A stretch of 19,879 bases of DNA from Syntrophomonadaceae bacterium (lineage in GTDB: Bacteria; Bacillota; Dethiobacteria; DTU022; UBA8154): positions 1 to 19,879 of the forward strand of contig SKTJ01000076.1 of the NCBI GenBank assembly GCA_007122565.1, in the 5' to 3' direction. This document shows positions 14,078-19,879 of the stretch, piece after piece (within the stretch, counting starts at the first letter, position 1; each line of letters starts with the position of its first letter). The notes beneath the pieces are model-generated. The model made no database searches. It had not been told where the DNA came from and saw only the letters and a list, made by a program, of their open reading frames with translations. A program made the position numbers and the translations under genes.

Positions 14078-14446
14078 TTAGATAACCTCGGGGGCCAGGG
14101 AAACAATGCGCATAAAATCATAATCCCGCAGTTCCCGGGCCACCGGACCAAATATACGCGTGCCCCGGGGGGCTTTCTGTTCATTGATAACCACTGCGGC
14201 ATTTTCATCAAAACGAATAAACGTTCCGTCCTTGCGCCGGTATCCTTTTTTGGTTCGAACGATCACCGCCCGAATAACTTCACCTTTTTTTACCACACCA
14301 CCGGGTATTGCTTCTTTTACCGCGCAAACAATGATGTCTCCCACACTGGCGGATTTTCGCTTGGATCCCCCCAGAATACGGATGCACATAATTTTACGGG
14401 CTCCTGTATTATCGGCCACGTTCAGAACAGAAAGGTTTTGTATCAT
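14078..14446 (-). CDS. rplN: 50S ribosomal protein L14
   Basis: L14 forms inter-subunit bridges with 16S rRNA and pairs with L19. From ATG 14446 the product is 122 residues, exactly the usual length, beginning MIQNLSVLNVADNTGARK. The upstream frame continues open for another 21 codons, but those residues are unrelated, and AAGGAGGGG lies seven bases before 14446. Conserved blocks are CIRILGGSKRKSASVGD, FIRFDENAAVVIN and RGTRIFGPVARELRD. It begins the spc group, 23 bases after rpsQ. Confidence 0.97.
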   Translation of the reverse strand: MIQNLSVLNVADNTGARKIMCIRILGGSKRKSASVGDIIVCAVKEAIPGGVVKKGEVIRAVIVRTKKGYRRKDGTFIRFDENAAVVINEQKAPRGTRIFGPVARELRDYDFMRIVSLAPEVI

Positions 14447-14469
14447 TGGGGCCCCTCCTTTCACCCGGA

Positions 14470-14727
14470 CTACAAGCGGGATTTCTCGATGATCTCCACC
14501 AGTCGCCACCGTTTATCCTTGCTGATAGGTCTGGTTTCCATAATTTTAATCTTGTCACCAACGCTGCATTCGTTATTCGTATCATGTACCTTAAACTTTC
14601 TGGTCTGGCGCATGATTTTACCGAACAGAGGATGAGGCGTTGTCCTTTCAACGGCAACGACAACCGTTTTATCCATTTTATTGCTGATTACTTTACCCAC
14701 ACGTACTTTACGACTGTTTCTTTCCAA
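14470..14727 (-). CDS. rpsQ: 30S ribosomal protein S17
   Basis: S17 is a primary 16S rRNA-binding protein with an OB fold. The product is 85 residues with RVGKVISNKMDKTVVVAVER, HPLFGKIMRQTRKFKVHD and the C-terminal GDKIKIMETRPISKDKRWRL, a standard set. The start is TTG at 14727 with AAGGAGG seven bases upstream. No better start exists in frame. It lies between rpmC (22 bases) and rplN. Confidence 0.97.
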   Translation of the reverse strand: MERNSRKVRVGKVISNKMDKTVVVAVERTTPHPLFGKIMRQTRKFKVHDTNNECSVGDKIKIMETRPISKDKRWRLVEIIEKSRL

Positions 14728-14749
14728 AACGCTGCCTCCTTTTCGCTCT

Positions 14750-14953
14750 TCAATTCCGGGCCGCAGCGAGTTCCCTCTCCCTCAACACCGTTTTTACGCG
14801 GGCGATCGAGCTGCGCACTTCTTTCACGCGCATCACGTTCTCCAGCTGCCCGGTGGCCATTTGAAAGCGCAGGTTAAAAAGCTCTCCTTTTAATTCCTGT
14901 ACTTTCTCCTGTAGTTCCTGATCGGAAAGCTCACGAATTTCCCTCACTTTCAC
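14750..14953 (-). CDS. rpmC: 50S ribosomal protein L29
   Basis: L29 surrounds the peptide exit tunnel next to L23 and helps dock trigger factor and SRP. From GTG 14953 the product is 67 residues, an antiparallel helical hairpin with KGELFNLRFQMATGQLEN in the middle, and begins MKVREIRELSDQEL. Two further in-frame GTG codons (14962, 14965) would add three or four residues. The start at 14953 has AGGTGG best spaced and matches the family. It overlaps rplP by 23 bases, so translation is likely coupled. Confidence 0.95.
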   Translation of the reverse strand: MKVREIRELSDQELQEKVQELKGELFNLRFQMATGQLENVMRVKEVRSSIARVKTVLRERELAAARN

Positions 14954-15377
14954 GGGATTCACCACCTGTTTCTTCTCTTTTCACAAATTTGCATTTCACT
15001 GGTAATTTTTGTGCGGCAAGACGCATTGCTTCCCGCGCTGTTTCCATCGGTACACCGGCCAGTTCAAACATGACACGGCCCGGTTTGATCACGGCTACCC
15101 AGAATTCCGGAGACCCCTTCCCCTTACCCATGCGCGTCTCTGCCGGCTTAGATGTAACGGGTTTATGGGGAAATATTTTAATCCATACTTTGCCGCCTCT
15201 TTTAACGTATCTGGTCATAGCAATACGGGCCGCTTCAATCTGTTGACTGGTTATCCAACCCGAATCCAGAGCCTGTAAGCCGAACTCTCCAAAATCGATC
15301 TGGGTGCCTCCCTTGGAAAGTCCTTTCATGCGTCCACGCTGATGGCGGCGGAATTTACTCCTTTTTGGCATTAACAC
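14931..15377 (-). CDS. rplP: 50S ribosomal protein L16
   Basis: L16 sits by the A-site tRNA elbow and is needed for peptidyl transfer. The product is 148 residues. Family blocks are LMPKRSKFRRHQRGRMKGLS, FGEFGLQALDSGWITSQQIEAAR and the central GGKVWIKIFPHKPVT. The C-terminal block is RLAAQKLPVKCKFVKRE. I chose GTG 15377 because the MLMPKR-type opening is usual in Firmicutes. ATG 15371 would drop two residues and is possible. The gene overlaps rpsC by 23 bases and rpmC by 23 bases. Confidence 0.96.
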   Translation of the reverse strand: MLMPKRSKFRRHQRGRMKGLSKGGTQIDFGEFGLQALDSGWITSQQIEAARIAMTRYVKRGGKVWIKIFPHKPVTSKPAETRMGKGKGSPEFWVAVIKPGRVMFELAGVPMETAREAMRLAAQKLPVKCKFVKREETGGESRESEGNS

Positions 15378-16080
15378 GCCTGTTTCCCCGCCTTTCTCTC
15401 CTTTTTTCCTTCGGTTTTTCCGCTTCCTGTTGCTCCTGCTCTTTGTATCTGTCTCCTGGCAGTATTTCTCCTTTATAGATCCACACTTTTACCCCAATCA
15501 GCCCGTAAGTTGTGAGCGCCTCCACTAAACCGTAATCTATATTGGCACGCAGGGTCTGGAGGGGGACTGATCCTTCATGATATGCTTCAGTACGGGCCAT
15601 CTCTGCACCGGCCAACCGTCCCTTACAAACTACTTTTATCCCTTTGGCTCCGGCGCGCATGGTGCGGCCCATGGCCTGTTTCATGGCCCGGCGGAATGCA
15701 ATACGACGGGTTAACTGCTGGGCAATGTTCTCCGCTACCAGCCAGGCATTCATTTCCGGTGTCCTAATCTCCATGATATTAATGTGTACCTTCTTACCCG
15801 TTTTTTGTTCCAGTTCGCGCCGCAACTTTTCCACTCCCGTTCCGCCTTTACCTATTACCATTCCCGGTTTAGCGGTATGAATGGCAATGCGTACGTTACT
15901 GGCGGCCCGATCAATCTCGATGCGTGCGATACCGGCCCCTTCCTGCTTTTTCTTAATATAGTCACGGATAAACAGGTCTTCATGAAGTAGTTTTGTATAG
16001 TCCTTTTCCGCATACCAGCGGGCATCCCAATCTTTAATCACACCAATGCGAAAGCCGGTGGGATTGATCTTTTGACCCAA
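15355..16080 (-). CDS. rpsC: 30S ribosomal protein S3
   Basis: S3 forms part of the mRNA entry tunnel with S4 and S5 and has helicase-like activity. The product is 241 residues, about 20 longer than the B. subtilis protein because of a Lys/Arg/Glu-rich tail. The KH domain contains KPGMVIGKGGTGVEKLR, and the C-terminal domain contains RRAMKQAMGRTMRAGAKGIKV and LIGVKVWIYKGEILP. The start is TTG at 16080, giving the universal MGQKINPTGFRIG. Its SD (AAAGGAGG) is inside the end of rplV, four bases of gap away. Confidence 0.97.
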   Translation of the reverse strand: MGQKINPTGFRIGVIKDWDARWYAEKDYTKLLHEDLFIRDYIKKKQEGAGIARIEIDRAASNVRIAIHTAKPGMVIGKGGTGVEKLRRELEQKTGKKVHINIMEIRTPEMNAWLVAENIAQQLTRRIAFRRAMKQAMGRTMRAGAKGIKVVCKGRLAGAEMARTEAYHEGSVPLQTLRANIDYGLVEALTTYGLIGVKVWIYKGEILPGDRYKEQEQQEAEKPKEKRRERRGNRRVNAKKE

Positions 16081-16084
16081 TATT

Positions 16085-16426
16085 CTATGCCTCCTTTCTT
16101 TCTTCCAATATCAAGGTTATATGACTGGTACGCTTCCGTATGCGTGAGGCTCTCCCCTGTGCCCGGGGCCGAAATCTTTTCAACACGGGGCCTTCATCAA
16201 CAAAGCCCTGTGCAACAAAGAGCTCTCCCTTATTCATATCATGATTGTGTTGAGCATTAGCAACAGCAGAGTTCAGGACTTTTTCAATTATTTTAGCCCC
16301 CTTACGGGGAGTAAACCGCAATACAGATAAAGCGTTATCCACATCCTGCCCACGAATCAAATCCATCACTAACCGCGCTTTGCGGGGCGCTATTCTGATA
16401 AAGCGGGCTTGTGCCTTCGCAACCAT
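16085..16426 (-). CDS. rplV: 50S ribosomal protein L22
   Basis: L22 lines the exit tunnel with a long beta-hairpin whose tip is altered in some macrolide-resistant strains. The product is 113 residues. Visible are RFIRIAPRKARLVMDLIRGQ, the helix VLNSAVANAQHNHDM, and the hairpin segment RFRPRAQGRASRIRKRTSHI, with no insertion or deletion apparent. The start is ATG at 16426 with AAGGGGGG upstream. It lies 35 bases after rpsS. Confidence 0.97.
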   Translation of the reverse strand: MVAKAQARFIRIAPRKARLVMDLIRGQDVDNALSVLRFTPRKGAKIIEKVLNSAVANAQHNHDMNKGELFVAQGFVDEGPVLKRFRPRAQGRASRIRKRTSHITLILEERKEA

Positions 16427-16461
16427 TTTCTACCCCCCTTTTTACACAGGTAAGAAAAAGT

Positions 16462-16746
16462 CTACTTTAAAGTCGTGGACCTTTCCGTATGATGACCATG
16501 ACCACGGAAAGTGCGTGTTGGCGCAAATTCACCAAGCTTATGCCCTACCATATCTTCTGTCACGTAGACGGGAATAAATTTACGTCCATCGTGTACAGCC
16601 ATGGTATGCCCCACCATATCAGGAAAAATGGTTGAGCGGCGGGACCACGTTTTAATTACTCTTTTTTCCCCCGCGTTGTTCATCTTTTCAACTTTTGCCA
16701 TCAACTTGGAGTCCACGTAGGGCCCCTTTTTTAAAGAACGTCCCAT
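16462..16746 (-). CDS. rpsS: 30S ribosomal protein S19
   Basis: S19 is a 30S head protein next to S13 and the A site. The product is 94 residues. It begins GRSLKKGPYVDSKLMAKVE after Met and contains TWSRRSTIFPDMVGHTMAVHDGR and HKLGEFAPTRTFRGHG, all standard. The start is ATG at 16746 with GAAGGGGTG eight bases upstream. It lies 23 bases after rplB. Confidence 0.97.
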   Translation of the reverse strand: MGRSLKKGPYVDSKLMAKVEKMNNAGEKRVIKTWSRRSTIFPDMVGHTMAVHDGRKFIPVYVTEDMVGHKLGEFAPTRTFRGHGHHTERSTTLK

Positions 16747-16769
16747 TTAAACACCCCTTCAGTCACCAG

Positions 16770-17597
16770 TTATTTGCGCTTTTTCACAATGTACTGGTCG
16801 GACTTTTTATTCTTCTGCCGCGTTTTATAACCGAGGGTCGGTTTGCCCCACGGTGTCACCGGGCTTTTGCGGCCGATGGGCGCTTTACCTTCACCCCCGC
16901 CATGGGGATGGTCAACGGGGTTCATTGCTGAGCCCCTCACCGTCGGCCTTTTCCCGAGCCAACGGGAGCGACCGGCTTTCCCCACGGTTATAATTTCATG
17001 TTCCACATTGCCAACCTGACCAATGGTAGCACGGCATTCCTGCAGTACCAGCCTTACTTCACTGGAGGGGAGCTTAATGTGGGCGTACCTACCTTCTTTT
17101 GCCATTAACTGGGCCACCCCACCGGCGGAACGGACCATCTGGCCTCCTTTTTGGGGAGACAATTCGATATTATGGATTAGTGTTCCCACAGGAATATTTT
17201 TCAGGGGCAGCGTATTACCGGGGCGTATTTCCGCGTCCGGTCCGGAACGGATGATAGTACCCTGGCGTAATCCCACGGGAGCCAAAATATAGCGTTTTTC
17301 CCCATCCATATAGTGTAAAAGAGCGATGCGAGCTGAGCGATTTGGATCATATTCAATGGCAGCAACACGTGCCGGTACCCCATCCTTTTCCCGGCGAAAA
17401 TCGATCACCCGGTACTTTTGTTTATGTCCACCGCCCTGATGCCTGATGGTAATACGACCAGCGGCATTACGGCCGGCCTTTTTTTTCTGTGGTCTTAGCA
17501 GCGATTTTTCCGGATCTTTTTTGTCGATCCCCTCAAAACTAGAGACCGTCATAAACCGTTTACCCGGTGAAGTGGGAACGAATTTTTTTACAGCCAT
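16770..17597 (-). CDS. rplB: 50S ribosomal protein L2
   Basis: L2 is required for subunit joining and peptidyl transfer and is among the most conserved ribosomal proteins. The product is 275 residues. Blocks are GRNAAGRITIRHQGGGHKQKYR, the middle IEYDPNRSARIALLHYMDG, and GNTLPLKNIPVGTLIHNIEL. The catalytically implicated histidine lies in MNPVDHPHGGGEGKAP. The start is ATG at 17597 with AAGGAGG about nine bases upstream. The 59-base spacer after rplW shows no obvious structure. Confidence 0.98.
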   Translation of the reverse strand: MAVKKFVPTSPGKRFMTVSSFEGIDKKDPEKSLLRPQKKKAGRNAAGRITIRHQGGGHKQKYRVIDFRREKDGVPARVAAIEYDPNRSARIALLHYMDGEKRYILAPVGLRQGTIIRSGPDAEIRPGNTLPLKNIPVGTLIHNIELSPQKGGQMVRSAGGVAQLMAKEGRYAHIKLPSSEVRLVLQECRATIGQVGNVEHEIITVGKAGRSRWLGKRPTVRGSAMNPVDHPHGGGEGKAPIGRKSPVTPWGKPTLGYKTRQKNKKSDQYIVKKRK

Positions 17598-17656
17598 AAG
17601 AACGAGTCCTCCTTCCTGTCAAACTGGGAACCAAACGGCCCCTTAAATTGTGCCGG

Positions 17657-17941
17657 TTACTCGAAAATCTCTATACCCTTGCTTCCTTCCTGCAACGTAA
17701 CAATAGCTTTTTTCCAATTCGGGCGATAACCCCGGTGGATGCCCACACGCCGCGGCTTTCCTTTTACACGCATCGTGTTAACGGCCTTAACCTTTACATC
17801 AAAGAGCTGCTCCACTGCTTGTTTAACATCAATTTTATTCGCTTCTTTATGCACAACAAAACTATATTTTCCCTCTTCCATGAGGCGGGTGGATTTTTCG
17901 GTTACCAGCGGACGAATTACCACATCCTGAGGAGCTTTCAC
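17657..17941 (-). CDS. rplW: 50S ribosomal protein L23
   Basis: L23 is at the tunnel exit and is the main docking site for trigger factor and SRP. The product is 94 residues with DVVIRPLVTEKSTRLMEEGK, the RNA-binding KIDVKQAVEQLFDVKVKAVNT and the closing KKAIVTLQEG. The start is GTG at 17941, in a GTGA overlap with the rplD stop. GGAGGAGG in the end of rplD is its SD, so re-initiation is likely. Confidence 0.97.
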   Translation of the reverse strand: MKAPQDVVIRPLVTEKSTRLMEEGKYSFVVHKEANKIDVKQAVEQLFDVKVKAVNTMRVKGKPRRVGIHRGYRPNWKKAIVTLQEGSKGIEIFE

Positions 17942-18564
17942 GAGGCAAACACCTCCTCCATACTGGCCACAGCATCTTTAGTCATAATCAGCGTATCATG
18001 ATTAAGAATATCCAGGACATTAAGCTGCCGTGCTACAACTGTTTTCACCCCGGGGATATTGCGCCCGGACCGGTAAACATTTACATCAGGGCCGCCCGTC
18101 ACCAGCAATGCTTTTCCCTGTACTTTTAAAACATCCAACAGGCGGGCGATCTCCTTAGTTTTTGGTTGAGCGAGACTAAGGGCATCCAGCACCGTGATTT
18201 GATTTTCCTGCGCTTTTGCACTGAGTGCGGAACAAAGGGCCGCACGCCTCACTTTTTTAGGGAGCACAAAGCGGTAATCCCGCGGCTTTGGCCCAAAAAT
18301 AGTGCCACCGCCCTTCCAAATGGGAGAACGGATACTCCCGGCCCGTGCCCGCCCCGTACCTTTCTGGCGCCAGGGCTTTTTGCCACCGCCTCTGATCTCA
18401 CCCCGTGTTTTAGTACTGGCCGTTCCGCGGCGTTTATTATTCAATAACATGCGCGCCACATCATGGAGCAAACTCTTTTTTACTTTACAATCAAAGATCC
18501 GGGGGTGCAGTTCAATTTCACCGACCCGCTCCCCCTGCATATTGAGGAGTTCTATTGTGGGCAT
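17938..18564 (-). CDS. rplD: 50S ribosomal protein L4
   Basis: L4 extends a loop into the exit tunnel. In E. coli it also represses the S10 operon. The product is 208 residues. The tunnel loop carries TRGEIRGGGKKPWRQKGTGRAR and SPIWKGGGTIFGPKPRDY with no macrolide-resistance-type deletion evident. The C-terminal globular region (about 120-205) is complete and ends NHDTLIMTKDAVASMEEVFA. The start is ATG at 18564 with AAAGGGGGTC upstream, 18 bases after rplC. Confidence 0.97.
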   Translation of the reverse strand: MPTIELLNMQGERVGEIELHPRIFDCKVKKSLLHDVARMLLNNKRRGTASTKTRGEIRGGGKKPWRQKGTGRARAGSIRSPIWKGGGTIFGPKPRDYRFVLPKKVRRAALCSALSAKAQENQITVLDALSLAQPKTKEIARLLDVLKVQGKALLVTGGPDVNVYRSGRNIPGVKTVVARQLNVLDILNHDTLIMTKDAVASMEEVFAS

Positions 18565-18582
18565 AGTTTTACGACCCCCTTT

Positions 18583-19215
18583 CTAACTGACTTTCACCGA
18601 ATTCTTGACCATTAACAGACTGCCCCGGGGACCGGGAACAGCCCCTTTAACAAGAAGCATATTTTTATCCCCGTCTACCCTGACCACTTCCAGTTTCTGC
18701 ACAGTTACCTTTTCCCCGCCCATTCTTCCGGGAAGGTTCCTGCCTTTAAAAACTCTGGCCCCATCAACACTGCCGAGCGAACCGGGGCCCCGATGGTAGC
18801 GGGAACCGTGCGTCATCGGTCCCCTGTGTTGACCGTGTCTTTTAATGGAACCGGCAAATCCCTTACCCTTGGAAGTGCCGCTCACATCAACGTATTCCCC
18901 GGCTTCAAAGATATCAGCCTTAATCTGATGTCCTATATCGTAAGCTTCGCTTGGTTCAAAACACAATTCCCTGACATACCGCAACGGACTTATATCTGCC
19001 CGGGCAAATTGCCCTTTTTGTGGTTTATTTAGTTTTCGTTCCCGGACTTCGTAAAAACCAACCTTCAGGGCCTCGTAACCATCCTTTGCCTCTGTTTTTT
19101 TACTAATAACGGTACATGGACCCGCTTCCATGACAGTAACAGGAATAGCCCGGCCTGCCTCATCAAATATCTGGGTCATGCCCATTTTCCTGGCCAGAAT
19201 CGCTTTTTTCATCAT
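18583..19215 (-). CDS. rplC: 50S ribosomal protein L3
   Basis: L3 is an early-assembly protein with a long loop reaching the peptidyl transferase centre. The product is 210 residues. It shows ILARKMGMTQIFDEAGRAIPV, the segment VDVSGTSKGKGFAGSIKRH, the loop PGSLGSVDGARVFKGRNLPG, and LLVKGAVPGPRGSLLMVKN at the C-terminus. Two adjacent ATGs (19215, 19212) follow GGGGGG at five and eight bases. The outer one is used here, though the inner one matches many relatives equally well. It follows rpsJ after 26 bases. Confidence 0.97.
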   Translation of the reverse strand: MMKKAILARKMGMTQIFDEAGRAIPVTVMEAGPCTVISKKTEAKDGYEALKVGFYEVRERKLNKPQKGQFARADISPLRYVRELCFEPSEAYDIGHQIKADIFEAGEYVDVSGTSKGKGFAGSIKRHGQHRGPMTHGSRYHRGPGSLGSVDGARVFKGRNLPGRMGGEKVTVQKLEVVRVDGDKNMLLVKGAVPGPRGSLLMVKNSVKVS

Positions 19216-19241
19216 CTACACCCCCCTTTTCCGGCCTACAG

Positions 19242-19550
19242 TTATAATTTTATTTCGATATCCACACCGGCCGGCAGATCAAGCCGCATAAGAGCGTCCA
19301 CCGTGGCTGGAGTGGGATCGATAATATCGATTAAACGCTTGTGTGTACGCATTTCAAATTGTTCCCGGGAATCCTTGTACTTGTGGGGTGCCCTGATTAC
19401 GGTATAGATAGTCTTTTCCGTGGGTAGGGGCACCGGTCCGGAAATGGAAGCACCGGTACGGTTGGCTGTCTCCACAATCTTCCCGGCAGACTGATCCAGC
19501 AGATGATGATCAAAGGCCTTGAGGCGTATACGAATCTTTTGATTGGTCAT
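19242..19550 (-). CDS. rpsJ: 30S ribosomal protein S10
   Basis: S10 is a 30S head protein, also known as NusE in transcription antitermination. The product from ATG 19550 is 102 residues, the exact usual length, beginning MTNQKIRIRLKAFDHHLLDQ. The frame is open 25 codons further upstream, but those residues are unrelated, and AAAGGAGG lies seven bases before 19550. Other blocks are ISGPVPLPTEKTIYTVIRAPHK, SREQFEMRTHKRLIDI and the closing LPAGVDIEIKL. It begins the S10 group after a 174-base spacer from tuf. Confidence 0.97.
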   Translation of the reverse strand: MTNQKIRIRLKAFDHHLLDQSAGKIVETANRTGASISGPVPLPTEKTIYTVIRAPHKYKDSREQFEMRTHKRLIDIIDPTPATVDALMRLDLPAGVDIEIKL

Positions 19551-19724
19551 GCTTTTCCTCCTTTGCGTCTGATTACTTTTTACAGACTGCTCTCCCGGGA
19601 ATTCCCCGCCCCACACGGGCGGCAACCTCCCGTTTCATCGCTTCACAAACACAAACATCATTACGGTTTTATCTTTTCCTATCCAACTATCTGCTATCTA
19701 ACTATCTAACTGCTTTTCAATTCC
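19551..19724 (-). promoter_or_regulatory. tuf-rpsJ spacer, candidate structured leader
   Basis: No gene is seen here. On the minus strand a CCGCCC/GGGCGG hairpin (19606-19611 with 19617-19622, five-base loop) is followed by the palindrome GGGAATTCCC (19597-19606). Next comes a five-bp stem (19567-19571 with 19583-19587), then the rpsJ SD. There is no T-rich terminator after tuf, so readthrough from the str group is likely. A TTGAAA (19720-19715) has no good -10 partner, so a separate S10 promoter is not established. Confidence 0.45.
19681..19711. repeat. Four tandem copies of an 8-base unit
   Basis: The unit ATCTAACT (plus strand) recurs four times as 8, 7, 8 and 8 bases; the two rightmost copies are identical. 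It lies 13 bases past the tuf stop. Such short tandem runs can change copy number by slippage. No function can be assigned. Confidence 0.6.
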
Positions 19725-19879
19725 CTACTCAATAATCGAAGTAACAACGCCGGCACCCACAGTGCGGCCGCCTTCCCGGATGGCGAAGCGCAAGCCTTCT
19801 TCGGTGGCGATAGGCGTAATCAGCTCGATAATCATGTTCACGTTGTCACCAGGCATTACCATTTCCACGCCTTCGGGCA
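19725..19879 (-). CDS. tuf: Elongation factor Tu, C-terminal part
   Basis: EF-Tu delivers aminoacyl-tRNA to the ribosome as a GTP complex. Only the last 50 codons are inside the window. The 5' part continues beyond position 19879. The residues belong to beta-barrel domain 3: PEGVEMVMPGDNVNM, then LRFAIREGGRTVGAGVV and the terminal TSIIE, all typical of bacterial EF-Tu. Position directly upstream of rpsJ matches the usual str-S10 junction of Firmicutes. Confidence 0.97.
   Translation of the reverse strand, partial: PEGVEMVMPGDNVNMIIELITPIATEEGLRFAIREGGRTVGAGVVTSIIE

Noticed and set aside
19653..19720. A sigma-A promoter for the S10 group (TTGAAA or TTGGAT as -35)
   Set aside because: No -10 with more than about half the consensus bases lies at 16-18 bases from either candidate.
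1..19879. CRISPR array, tRNA, rRNA, toxin-antitoxin or defence genes
   Set aside because: No spaced direct-repeat array, tRNA-like cloverleaf or such gene families were seen. The coding content is the conserved ribosomal cluster.

Overview
The window is a near-complete str/S10-spc-alpha ribosomal protein cluster. Every confident gene lies on the minus strand, so transcription runs from position 19879 down to about 130. The organism is most likely a Gram-positive of class Clostridia (Firmicutes). The support is the gene order (tuf-S10-spc-alpha, then ecfA1-ecfA2-ecfT-truA-rplM-rpsI), a KOW-domain gene between map and infA, four-cysteine forms of S14, S4, L24 and L36, very strong Shine-Dalgarno (SD) sequences, and frequent GTG and TTG starts. 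The base composition looks middling. I cannot name a genus.

Layout in the direction of transcription: the 3' end of tuf (19879-19725); a 174-base spacer with tandem repeats and hairpins; the S10 group rpsJ-rplC-rplD-rplW-rplB-rpsS-rplV-rpsC-rplP-rpmC-rpsQ (19550-14470); the spc group rplN-rplX-rplE-rpsN-rpsH-rplF-rplR-rpsE-rpmD-rplO-secY (14446-8986); map, a KOW-domain RNA-binding protein, infA and rpmJ (8974-7525); the alpha group rpsM-rpsK-rpsD-rpoA-rplQ (7443-4443); the energy module of an ECF vitamin/metal transporter, ecfA1-ecfA2-ecfT (4417-1930); truA (1926-1192); and rplM-rpsI with its own promoter and leader (1189-190), closed by a bidirectional terminator (134-168). The first 130 bases hold no gene I can support. 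The only other gene-free stretch of note is 19551-19724.

The genes supply ribosomal proteins of both subunits, the translocon pore SecY, N-terminal methionine removal, initiation factor IF-1, the RNA polymerase alpha subunit and a tRNA pseudouridine synthase. Most neighbours are separated by 0-60 bases or overlap (rplD/rplW, rpsC/rplP, rplP/rpmC, ecfA1/ecfA2, ecfA2/ecfT), which fits one long transcript with translational coupling.

The coding content is conserved and shows no unknown multi-gene system. The unusual content is in the spacers: a three-hairpin insertion between rpsM and rpsK; a dispersed-repeat copy between rplX and rplE that matches the window's first 20 bases at 18 of 20 positions; an 11-bp hairpin before rplQ; a hairpin that may bridge an SD to the rpsN start; and a structured rpsJ leader. 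The adk gene usually found between secY and map is absent.
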